From Heyndrickxia coagulans DSM 1 = ATCC 7050 (GTDB lineage: Bacteria > Bacillota > Bacilli > Bacillales > Bacillaceae_C), in the NCBI RefSeq assembly GCF_000290615.1, contig NZ_ALAS01000098.1, forward strand, positions 1-49,887: 49,887 nucleotides of DNA, in the 5' to 3' direction. The translations under genes were made by a program, and so were the position numbers. Shown here piece by piece: positions 42,379 to 49,662 of this stretch (position 1 is the stretch's first letter; the number at the start of each line of letters is the position of its first letter). The notes below the pieces were generated by a model. That model had not been told where the DNA came from. It saw nothing but the letters and a program-made list of their open reading frames with translations, and made no database searches.

Positions 42379-43092
42379 ATGAAACGGAAAATCAAAATTG
42401 CGGGGTTTCTGCTTGGTGTCACCCTTTTATTTTTACTTGTGCAGTTTGAGTTTTTCCAAAAAGATACGTGGCGCCCGTGGAATCTGCCGCTTTCCGGGAA
42501 AATCATCTATTTGGATCCGGGGCACGGGGGGCCGGATGGCGGGGCAACGGGAGATGAAGTGCTGGAAAAAGATGTTGCCTTGAGTGTGGCGAGCAAAATC
42601 AAAGACTATCTTCAGCAGCAGGGGGCGCTTGTTATTATGACGCGCGAAACGGACACAGACCTTGCTGATAACGAGACAAAGGGCTACAGCCGCCGCAAAG
42701 TGGAGGATTTAAGAAAAAGGCTTTCCCTGATCAACGCGTCGGAAGCGGACCTTTTTATCAGCATCCATCTGAACGCTATTCCGCAATCGCAGTGGCACGG
42801 CGCCCAGACTTTTTACGCCCCGACCATGATTGAAAATAAAAGGATCGCCACGTTTATCCAGGCGGAGCTGGTCCGGAATCTCGAAAATACAAACCGGGCT
42901 TCCAAAACATTATCCAATGTGTATTTGCTGAAGCATGCGAAAAAACCGGGCTGCCTTGTGGAAATCGGGTTTTTGTCCAATCCCGGGGAGCGGGAGCAAT
43001 TAAAATCCGATGCGTACCAGACAAAGGTGGCGGCTTCTATTTATGAAGGGATTATGCGCTACTTTACAAAAGAAAAGGACTTAAAGAACTGA
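42379..43092 (+). CDS. cwlD: N-acetylmuramoyl-L-alanine amidase CwlD (spore cortex)
   Basis: The 237-residue Amidase_3 protein removes peptide side chains so that muramic-delta-lactam can be made in the spore cortex. An N-terminal anchor (about residues 7-24) precedes the catalytic domain. Zinc and catalytic residues fit H49 (DPGHGGPDGG), E63, H131 (ISIHLNA) and E196 (VEIGFLSNPGE). The ATG at 42379 is preferred to the GTG at 42376 from the spacing of GAGGGAGA. It lies between ybaK and salA as in B. subtilis. Confidence 0.93.
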   Translation: MKRKIKIAGFLLGVTLLFLLVQFEFFQKDTWRPWNLPLSGKIIYLDPGHGGPDGGATGDEVLEKDVALSVASKIKDYLQQQGALVIMTRETDTDLADNETKGYSRRKVEDLRKRLSLINASEADLFISIHLNAIPQSQWHGAQTFYAPTMIENKRIATFIQAELVRNLENTNRASKTLSNVYLLKHAKKPGCLVEIGFLSNPGEREQLKSDAYQTKVAASIYEGIMRYFTKEKDLKN

Positions 43093-43108
43093 CAAGCATC
43101 CGGAGCCG

Positions 43109-43158
43109 TTCCAGCGCAAAACACTGCCATTGTATGGTATACTGGAATCAAGCTGGAA
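43109..43158 (+). promoter_or_regulatory. Promoter of salA flanked by an inverted repeat
   Basis: TATACT at 43138-43143 has an extended -10 TG (43135-43136); the -35 is weak. TTCCAGC (43109-43115) and GCTGGAA (43152-43158) are exact inverted repeats around it, possibly an operator. Confidence 0.45.
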
Positions 43159-43187
43159 ACGACTTCATTTTAAGGATGGTGTAGAAA

Positions 43188-44240
43188 ATGTTGACGGAAC
43201 AACAGGTTTACGACGTGTTAAAAGGGTTTGAAGATCCTTTTTTACATAAAACGCTGGAAGAAACAAAAGGGATCCTCGAAATCAAAATCAAAGAAGAGAT
43301 CCAGCATGTCAGTGTCAAAGTGGCGATTGCCAAAACCGGCACAAGCGAACAGCTGCAGCTGCAGATGGCCATTGTGAAAGCATTGAAGGGGATCGGCGCG
43401 AACACAGTCGGCATCCGCTTCGGCGAACTGCCGAAAGAGACGCTCGGCCGGTTCCGCGATTTGTTGCAGGAAGACAACAAAAATCCGCTCGGCTCCGCCA
43501 AAACGGAATTCATCGCCATTGCAAGCGGCAAGGGCGGCGTTGGGAAATCGACCGTTTCCGTCAATTTGGCGGTTGCACTCGCCCGCCTCGGGAAAAAGGT
43601 CGGCCTGATTGATGCCGATATTTACGGGTTCAGCGTGCCGGACATGATGGGCATTATGCAGCGTCCAGTTGTCCGCGGCGAAAGAATTATCCCGGTGGAA
43701 CGGTTCGGGGTCAAGGTCATTTCGATGGGTTTTTTTGTAGAAGACAATGCGCCGGTTATCTGGCGCGGGCCGATGCTTGGCAAAATGCTGAACAATTTCT
43801 TCCATGAAGTAGAATGGGGCGACCTCGATTATTTGCTGCTGGACTTGCCGCCGGGCACCGGGGATGTGGCGCTCGATATCCATTCGATGCTGCCGCGCTG
43901 CAATGAGATTATCGTGACGACCCCGCATCCGACTGCGGCTTTTGTTGCGGCAAGGGCCGGCGCGATGGCACTCCGGACGGAACACAATTTGCTCGGTGTC
44001 ATTGAAAATATGGCTTATTTTGAAAGCAAGGTGACCGGCGAACGCGAGTATGTATTTGGCCGCGGCGGCGGGGAAAAACTTGCCGAAGAATTGCGGACCG
44101 AAGTGCTCGGCCAGCTCCCGCTCCAGCAGCCGGACTGGAATGAACATGATTTCGCGCCGTCCATTTATGCCGAAGACCACCGGCTCGGGCAGATTTACAG
44201 GGAGATTGCCCAAAAGATTGTGGACAAATTGAAAAAGTGA
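43188..44240 (+). CDS. salA: SalA, Mrp/NBP35-family P-loop ATPase
   Basis: The 350-residue protein is a Mrp-type ATPase. The N-terminal DUF59-like domain (about 1-90) precedes the deviant Walker A ASGKGGVGKST (residues 112-122). The CxxC that binds iron-sulfur clusters in many Mrp proteins is absent: the region reads IENMAYFESKVTGEREYVFG, as in SalA. In B. subtilis SalA regulates scoC and exoprotease genes. The ATG at 43188 follows AAGGATGGTG. A terminator follows. Confidence 0.9.
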   Translation: MLTEQQVYDVLKGFEDPFLHKTLEETKGILEIKIKEEIQHVSVKVAIAKTGTSEQLQLQMAIVKALKGIGANTVGIRFGELPKETLGRFRDLLQEDNKNPLGSAKTEFIAIASGKGGVGKSTVSVNLAVALARLGKKVGLIDADIYGFSVPDMMGIMQRPVVRGERIIPVERFGVKVISMGFFVEDNAPVIWRGPMLGKMLNNFFHEVEWGDLDYLLLDLPPGTGDVALDIHSMLPRCNEIIVTTPHPTAAFVAARAGAMALRTEHNLLGVIENMAYFESKVTGEREYVFGRGGGEKLAEELRTEVLGQLPLQQPDWNEHDFAPSIYAEDHRLGQIYREIAQKIVDKLKK

Positions 44241-44350
44241 AGCTTTCCTTTCGCGAAAAACCCGCAGTTTTGAAGCAGCCGGAAACAGAGGAGGAATTTT
44301 CGGCGGAGCATCCACTTCGTGAAAAGCCCGCCCCTCCGCAAGGCTGCCGA

Positions 44351-44397
44351 AAAAAGACGGCAAGACACTTCTCTTGTGAGTGCCTTGCCGTCTTTTT
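44351..44397. terminator. Terminator of salA, symmetric
   Basis: AAAAAGACGGCAAG (44351-44364) and CTTGCCGTCTTTTT (44384-44397) are perfectly complementary over 14 bp; A- and T-runs on both sides allow action on either strand. Confidence 0.88.
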
Positions 44398-44421
44398 CAT
44401 AATGAAAGGAAAACAGGCGGC

Positions 44422-44619
44422 CTCTGTCCCCATAGGAATGGAAGCGGCATTTGGAAAGGTGTGTCCAATTGGGCTGGCCGTGTGTTTTGTCTCAATAGGG
44501 GATCCAATGAACGCCCATGCCGCAGAACAGCGGCACCAGCAGAAGAATGAAAACCAGCCGGCGTATATTTTCAGGATAGACAAAAGATCGGTGTCGGCGG
44601 TGTGTTTTGTCCCGATAGG
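44422..44619. repeat. Divergent repeat copies left of the tandem array
   Basis: A 20-base direct repeat, GTGTGTTTTGTCTCAATAGG at 44480-44499 and GTGTGTTTTGTCCCGATAGG at 44600-44619, differs at two positions. A related TGTCCCCATAGG is at 44426-44437. They share the TGTCC core of the array. Confidence 0.6.
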
Positions 44620-44623
44620 ATGG

Positions 44624-45034
44624 CTAATTGGACAAAAGAGCAGGCGGGGCAGGTTGAGATGTCCGTCATAACCGGGATGAAGGACAAAAGGCAGCGAGCT
44701 GCAGGTTGAAATGCCCTTCATAAGCGGGATGAAGGACAAAAGGTGGCGAGCCGCAGGTTGAAATGTCCGTCATAACCGGGATGAAGGACAAAAGGTGGCG
44801 AGCCGCAGGTTGAAATGTCCTTCATAACCGGGATGAAGGACAAAAGGCAGCGAGCTGCAGGTTGAAATGTCCTTCATAAGCGGGATGAAGGACAAAAGGC
44901 AGCGAGCCGCAGGTTGAAATGTCCTTCATAAGCGGGATGAAGGACAAAAGGTTGCGAGTTGCAGGTTGAAATGTCCTTCATAAGCGGGATGAAGGACAAA
45001 AGAGCAGGCAGGGCGGGTTGAAATGTCCAATTAG
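44624..45034. repeat. 52-bp tandem repeat array with internal dyads and flanking inverted repeat
   Basis: Units begin exactly every 52 bases at 44659, 44711, 44763, 44815, 44867, 44919 and 44971, with a degenerate end at 45023. Units from 44815 on carry TGTCCTTCAT, a 7-base loop, and ATGAAGGACA, a perfect 10-bp stem; the first three have one mismatch. A second short stem lies around GCGAGC. There are no unique spacers. The array is bounded by CTAATTGGACA (44624-44634) and its exact complement TGTCCAATTAG (45024-45034). Confidence 0.9.
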
Positions 45035-45086
45035 GCCCTGCTAAATGGACAAACGGCCGCCACTGGTTTCAACTTTATTTTTTCCA

Positions 45087-45120
45087 TGATAAGAAAATGC
45101 GGCGGAACCCGCCCCGCCGC
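45087..45120 (-). terminator. Terminator of gerD
   Basis: On the minus strand GCGGCGG (from 45120) pairs with CCGCCGC (45105-45099), followed by ATTTTCTTAT. The stem starts at the gerD stop. Confidence 0.7.
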
Positions 45121-45674
45121 TACTTTTTCTCATTCATTGCTTTGGCTGCCTTCAGTAAACTGTCTTCCATTTTCGCTTTAAAAGCCGGGTCATTAAACGT
45201 ATCAATGACAACACCCTGCATGGTTTTCCGCATTTCTTTGCTTTTTAGCATCGTTTGTACTTCTTTTTCGTAAGCCGGGTCTTTTAAAATATCGATCATC
45301 ATCGCCTGGTAATCCGGATCCTTCATCAAACTTTTCAACAGCGCTTTGTTTTCGGTTTTCATGCTGTCTGCAACCGCGGCGGCAAATTTCGGATCCTGCA
45401 TGGCCTCTCTCCAAAAAGCCTTGCCTTTATCGGAAGTTAATGTTTGTTCGATCGCTTCTTTCATGTACGCCTTGTCAATGACCAAATTCTTTTTCATTCC
45501 ATCGCTTGTGATCACGTCCTGCAGCGCTTTTTTTCCTTCATCGGTTTTCAATATGTCAATGACCATTTTTTTCGTCTGGTTATAATCCGCTTGCCCGCCT
45601 GTTGAAGCCTCGCCCGAGCAGGCTGTAAGGGCAGCGCAAAGGCTGATCAGGAGCAAAACGGTTCTTGGTTTCAT
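45120..45674 (-). CDS. gerD: Spore germination lipoprotein GerD
   Basis: A 184-residue lipoprotein that clusters nutrient germination receptors in the inner spore membrane. It has a signal peptide (MKPRTVLLLISLCAALTAC) with lipobox cysteine C19, followed by a helical alpha-rich domain with MKKNLVIDKAYMKEAIEQTL and repeated D-P-(D/K/A) motifs. The ATG at 45674 follows GAAGGGAGCC; the frame upstream is open but lacks a signal peptide. It is convergent with salA, as in B. subtilis. Confidence 0.92.
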   Translation of the reverse strand: MKPRTVLLLISLCAALTACSGEASTGGQADYNQTKKMVIDILKTDEGKKALQDVITSDGMKKNLVIDKAYMKEAIEQTLTSDKGKAFWREAMQDPKFAAAVADSMKTENKALLKSLMKDPDYQAMMIDILKDPAYEKEVQTMLKSKEMRKTMQGVVIDTFNDPAFKAKMEDSLLKAAKAMNEKK

Positions 45675-45703
45675 GCTTTTGGCTCCCTTCTTCATTCTAT
45701 CTT

Positions 45704-45732
45704 TAATATGTGAAGTTCTTTTCGGATTATGC
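45704..45732 (-). promoter_or_regulatory. Possible sigma-G promoter of gerD
   Basis: On the minus strand a GCATAA-like -35 (45732-45727) and a CATATTA -10 (45710-45704) are 16 bp apart, close to the sigma-G pattern expected for forespore gerD. Confidence 0.4.
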
Positions 45733-45851
45733 GCCCGGCGGGGAGGCTTAAAAGCAGTGGAAGTTTTTCCCGCTAAGGCAGGTCTGCAAAAACCGGCTTC
45801 ATCGTGCGTATTGGTAAAACGGTACATTTGGGAAAAGCCGGCGTGATGTGC

Positions 45852-45881
45852 TGGATTTTTCTAATTATTCTCTGTTACAAT
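45852..45881 (+). promoter_or_regulatory. Possible promoter of kbaA
   Basis: An extended -10, TGT-TACAAT (-10 at 45876-45881), with a weak TGGATT at 45852-45857. Confidence 0.4.
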
Positions 45882-45913
45882 AGAGGTACTTTAATGGCAA
45901 AGGGGGATGGGGA

Positions 45914-46552
45914 TTGACAAGCCGGAACTGGGTTCGTTTCTTTTTTGCCGCTCTTGCAATCGGAGGGGTGTCAGCCGAGATTCTCGGGTTTTTCGTACGC
46001 TGGCCGGAAATGGCACCTTATTTTGCGCGGGCGGATCTTTTATCCATCGCCGGCGCGTTTTTCTGGTTTGCGGGGTTGGGCTTGATTTTCAGTCTTGTCA
46101 GCCAGGTCGGTTTCTTCGCCTGGTTAACCGTGCACCAGCTCGGGCTTGATATTTTCCGTTCGCGGCTTGTTTGGCAGGCCGTTCAGCTCGTAGCAGCCTG
46201 TTATGTACTGTTCGATTTTGTGTACTTCCGCGCGGATACCCGCCAGTCCTTGCTGTTTGCGGCACTGATCCTTGTGTCCGCGCTCGCGGCGGCAGCTGCT
46301 AAGACAAAGCAGGCGAAAAGTGCAAGGACTTTTATTCCTGCCTTCTTTTTCATGGTGGCAGTGACCATTCTCGAATGGGTGCCGTCTTTGCGTGCCAATA
46401 GCATAACCTCGCTTTATCTTATGCTTTTCCCGCTTCTCATCTGCAATGCTTATCAGCTGCTTGCGCTTCCGTATTTTTTAAAGCGCTCCCAAAGGGAAAA
46501 GGAGGAAAAGGTAGCATTGCGCAAGATCTCAGAAGAAAAGACGGCAAATTAA
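45914..46552 (+). CDS. kbaA: KinB-signalling activator KbaA
   Basis: A 212-residue membrane protein with about six hydrophobic spans, including WVRFFFAALAIGGVSAEILG at the start and LLSIAGAFFWFAGLGLIFSL. KbaA is needed for KinB kinase activity that starts sporulation via Spo0A. The TTG at 45914 is chosen because GGGGGATGGGGA lies just before it; no ATG fits. A basic C-terminal tail (KRSQREKEEKVALRK) follows the last span. In B. subtilis pdaB follows; here it does not. Confidence 0.9.
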   Translation: MTSRNWVRFFFAALAIGGVSAEILGFFVRWPEMAPYFARADLLSIAGAFFWFAGLGLIFSLVSQVGFFAWLTVHQLGLDIFRSRLVWQAVQLVAACYVLFDFVYFRADTRQSLLFAALILVSALAAAAAKTKQAKSARTFIPAFFFMVAVTILEWVPSLRANSITSLYLMLFPLLICNAYQLLALPYFLKRSQREKEEKVALRKISEEKTAN

Positions 46553-46587
46553 AACCGGAACCTGATTGGGTATCCGGTTTTTGCCGT
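46541..46587 (+). terminator. Terminator of kbaA
   Basis: AAAACCGGA (46551-46559) and TCCGGTTTT (46573-46581), extended by ACGGCAA/TTGCCGT outside, make a long hairpin ending in T-rich sequence. Confidence 0.6.
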
Positions 46588-46812
46588 GCTTTCTCGTTCC
46601 TCTGCCAATTGGACAGTAAACGCATAAATAAAATTTTCCCAGCTGGAGTACAATATACACGATACAGTGGGAACGCTTCCAATGCTGGCGGCCCATGAAA
46701 AAAAGAGTCCATGGTTTTTGCTCCATACGACCCAGGGCGCCTGATGATTCCATTTTCGCAGCCGGAGCGATTTTTCCGGCAAGGATTCCTGCTGCCATGG
46801 CCGCTATTTTGA
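46588..46812. other. Intergenic stretch after kbaA
   Basis: About 225 bases between convergent kbaA and the hydrolase gene. Overlapping open frames exist on the minus strand but none has a ribosome binding site or a recognisable product. I see no clear element. Confidence 0.5.
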
Positions 46813-47877
46813 TTATTTTCGAAACCAGTCGGCCCCTTTGTCCATATGGAGGAAGGGAATATCCGTATCCACTTCGCCGGTGATCTTTTCAATGGGCAAG
46901 TCTTCTCCTGACAGCCATTTATCAAAGTCGATTTTCACCGGCTCGCAGTCCCCGCCTAAAGCGAACCAGGCTTCCATTTGCTTCGGCAGGTAAGCGGAAG
47001 TATGAATCGTGCCTGCCCAGCTGCTGTATAATTCTGAAAAAACGCCTTTTTCCCGGCTGTTTAATAATTGAAACGCATCCCGGGCGCTGGACAGATGCCC
47101 TTTTTCCTGTTCCAAAATGGCGGTTCTGCGCATCGAATCGTTGAGATGATGCCGGTTTTCTTTGCCGAGGGTTTCAAAATGATTGGTGCAAGTGTTTCCG
47201 TTCCGCACGGCGACCGCGCGCGGAGATGCTTCGACAATCCGGTTTTCCCCGCTTTTATCGTAAACTACATAGCTGAATGAATGGCGGTGCGGAATTTCTT
47301 TTAATAGGGCAACGGCTTCGTCAATATTTGCGCATGATTCCAATAGCAGCCTGCCAATCATGCAGCAAATAAACCCGTCGCCGGGACTTTTTCGATGGAT
47401 AAACGTATAGCCGATGGCGAGCCCTTTTTCATTCATGCCGTCCATCCGCCCGGTGACGCGCTGGCTCGGCCCGGCAATCGCGTATCCCTGATCGCTTGGC
47501 TGGTACAGGACATAGCGGCCTTCATAGGTTTTTGGATGGTAATCATAGTTGCGGATAAGATAGCCATCGCCTGTTAAAATCGAGCAGCCTGATTTTGCAC
47601 AGTCCACCCGGTAGCCGCCAAATTCCTGCAAAACTTTTTCCATCGGCCATTCCAGCGCTTCTTGCAATCCGCGCAACTCTTCCCAGATTCCGGGTGCAAA
47701 GCGGGTGATGGCGTCTTTCGTTTCGTTCAGGTCGATGACAAACCGCGGTTTTCTGACTTTCCATTGATTGTCGCGGTTTTGGACAGAAAGTGATTCTTTT
47801 AATGCAAGCCCCTGCATATAACCGAATTTTTCATGTGATCCGCGAAATTGGACCACCGTGCTGAAAATTTGCTTCAT
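46813..47877 (-). CDS. C45-family autoproteolytic acyltransferase/hydrolase (Ntn-hydrolase)
   Basis: A 354-residue protein similar to acyl-CoA:6-aminopenicillanate acyltransferase-type Ntn-hydrolases. The likely self-cleavage site and nucleophile is C98 in AKSGCSILTGDG, followed by LIRNYDYHP with the RNYD motif of choloylglycine hydrolase/AAT proteins; GMNEKGLAIGYTF is a second match. The substrate is unknown; linear amides such as N-acylated amino acids or beta-lactams are possibilities. The ATG (47877, minus) follows GCAGGTGAATTG. Confidence 0.8.
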   Translation of the reverse strand: MKQIFSTVVQFRGSHEKFGYMQGLALKESLSVQNRDNQWKVRKPRFVIDLNETKDAITRFAPGIWEELRGLQEALEWPMEKVLQEFGGYRVDCAKSGCSILTGDGYLIRNYDYHPKTYEGRYVLYQPSDQGYAIAGPSQRVTGRMDGMNEKGLAIGYTFIHRKSPGDGFICCMIGRLLLESCANIDEAVALLKEIPHRHSFSYVVYDKSGENRIVEASPRAVAVRNGNTCTNHFETLGKENRHHLNDSMRRTAILEQEKGHLSSARDAFQLLNSREKGVFSELYSSWAGTIHTSAYLPKQMEAWFALGGDCEPVKIDFDKWLSGEDLPIEKITGEVDTDIPFLHMDKGADWFRK

Positions 47878-47989
47878 CTTTCAATTCACCTGCAAACCCA
47901 TTGGGATCATATTCACACCATTCATTTTAACACATTCTGTTTCTTTCCTTCCCCAAGCGGGTCAGCCGCAACGATTTTCAGTTCCATTA

Positions 47990-48904
47990 TCATATTTTCC
48001 TGCATGGCATTTGAAAATCAAGAATGACCTGTTTGGCGCCGTTTTCAAGCGGGTTGCAGAAACGGCTGACCGTGTAAAATTCCACCCAGTAGAAATGTTC
48101 ATAGTCAAGTGTATAGCCGTTTTTTTGTACCATGTCGGAAATGAGGATAAATGCGTTGCTGATGATATCGTCAAGGTTCTTTGCGCCAATCTGTGCTTTT
48201 GCAATGGTTCCGCCTTTGATGATTTTCCCCGTCATGCCTTCAGGGACCGGGGTTCCTGTTTTAAAATACTTGCCGATGATATACGTTTCGCCAAGCCCGG
48301 AGTCGTTTGCAAAATCGGTCATATAACCGAGGCCGATGCAGTCTTCCATGCCTACGCTGTATTCATGAAGTTCATGAAGCTTTTTGTCAAATCCCCGTTC
48401 CCAAAAAACTTCCCACAGGTCGCTGGTGGTGACGCCAAAATCTTGATTGCTGATGCCGATCAGGAGCACGTCTTCTGCCGTCATGTATTCGATTTTTACC
48501 AGTTCTGCCATCATTCTTCTTCCTTTCATCACGTAATAGGTGTCATTGTCTTTAAAGGAAAGCGGCGGAAAAGCTTTTTCTTGATAAATGTCACCGGTAA
48601 TCATGGCAGGCGGCACTGAAAATTGTTCCTTGAACGCCCTTGAAAAGGCGGAACTGCTCTCATAGCCGCACTCCATTGCTGTTTCTGTTACATTTTTCCT
48701 TTTAGAAAGCAGCATCTCAGCCGCCAGCGTGAGTTTTCGTTTGCGTACATATCCAGCCAATGAAATATTGCAGATATACGTAAAAATGCGTTGGTAAAGC
48801 CCCAAAGGAATCCCCGTAATTTTTGCGATTTTTTCATAATCTGGATGCATGATATCTGCTTCAAGCATATCAATGACCTGCTGTGTTTTATCCAGAATTT
48901 CCAT
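47990..48904 (-). CDS. AraC-family regulator with GyrI-like domain
   Basis: A 304-residue protein with an N-terminal AraC helix-turn-helix (about residues 8-105: YRKRKLTLAAEMLLSKRKN-like scaffold and ETAMECGYESSSAFSRAFKE) and a C-terminal GyrI/Rob-like effector domain (from about 135). This layout occurs in regulators sensing small hydrophobic ligands. The ATG at 48904 follows AAGGGGGCGTTAC. The gene is divergent from the cupin gene. Confidence 0.85.
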   Translation of the reverse strand: MEILDKTQQVIDMLEADIMHPDYEKIAKITGIPLGLYQRIFTYICNISLAGYVRKRKLTLAAEMLLSKRKNVTETAMECGYESSSAFSRAFKEQFSVPPAMITGDIYQEKAFPPLSFKDNDTYYVMKGRRMMAELVKIEYMTAEDVLLIGISNQDFGVTTSDLWEVFWERGFDKKLHELHEYSVGMEDCIGLGYMTDFANDSGLGETYIIGKYFKTGTPVPEGMTGKIIKGGTIAKAQIGAKNLDDIISNAFILISDMVQKNGYTLDYEHFYWVEFYTVSRFCNPLENGAKQVILDFQMPCRKI

Positions 48905-48978
48905 TGTAACGCCCCCTTCCCCTTTCATTATGCAATACAATCGCGCAAACCCGCTTTACATTTTTTGTACAACTTTTG

Positions 48979-49009
48979 TTGGCCCGTATGGAACCAGATT
49001 GGCTACAAT
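48979..49009 (+). promoter_or_regulatory. Possible promoter of the cupin gene
   Basis: TACAAT at 49004-49009 and TTGGCC at 48979-48984 are 19 bp apart. The match is weak. It lies in the divergent region with the AraC-type regulator. Confidence 0.3.
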
Positions 49010-49212
49010 TGCTTCTAACATATCATCTTCAAAGGAATTCCAGGAAATTACTATATATTTAAATGATTCTGTGATTTAAGGAGAGAACGGCGCATCAGTA
49101 ATGATAAAGGTTGAAGTGAAAAGCGGGCTTTCTAATATTCCCAATTTCACTGGAAATCTGTACATGGTGGTGTAACGACTGGAATCCCCATTATTATAAC
49201 TGGAACAATAAT

Positions 49213-49662
49213 TTGGGCGATAATGAAAATCCTTATAATAGAGGCAATATATTAAAGGATTTCGGGCCGCAGCCATTTGTAATTAATATTGAACAGGCCG
49301 CCAAGAAGAATAACAATTTCCGCATAGCTTTATGGACGGGAAATCATTTGCAGGTTACTTTAATGAATATTGGTGTTGGAGAAGATATCGGATTGGAAAT
49401 CCACCCAACATTGGATCAGTTCCTCCGTATTGAAGATGGTCAAGGACTTGTTCAAATGGGGAAAAATAAAGGAATATACGATTTTCAAGCCAATGTATAT
49501 GACGACTATGTAATCGTGATACCCGCAGGAACATGGCATAATCTAACGAACACAGGTAATAAACCAATAAAATTATACTCCATTTATGCACCACCTCAAC
49601 ATCCATATGGTACTGTTCATGAGACAAAGGCAATTGCCATGGCTTCAGAAAATCACTATTAA
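49213..49662 (+). CDS. Cupin-domain protein, 5' end uncertain
   Basis: A 149-residue single-domain cupin. Motif 1 is seen as EDIGLEIHPTLDQFLRIEDG (metal ligands likely H and Q), motif 2 as YVIVIPAGTWHNLTNTG. The reaction is unknown. The first usable start in frame is the TTG at 49213, which lacks a ribosome binding site. In frame before it, back to a TGA at 49117, the reading includes WNPHYYNW-like, Tyr/Asn-rich residues typical of spore-coat-type extensions. An ATG at 49101 in another frame, after AAGGAGAG, reads MIKVEVKSGLSNIPNFTGN and stops at 49172-49174. A frameshift joining the two is possible. Confidence 0.75.
   Translation: MGDNENPYNRGNILKDFGPQPFVINIEQAAKKNNNFRIALWTGNHLQVTLMNIGVGEDIGLEIHPTLDQFLRIEDGQGLVQMGKNKGIYDFQANVYDDYVIVIPAGTWHNLTNTGNKPIKLYSIYAPPQHPYGTVHETKAIAMASENHY

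Noticed and set aside
44237-44671. 144-residue open frame after salA
   Set aside because: It runs through the salA terminator and into repeat copies, has no ribosome binding site and resembles no protein.
44659-45022. CRISPR array
   Set aside because: The repeats are directly contiguous with a 52-base period and no unique spacers, and no cas gene is near.
46529-46798. Overlapping minus-strand frames after kbaA
   Set aside because: No ribosome binding site, overlap with the kbaA terminator, and no recognisable product.
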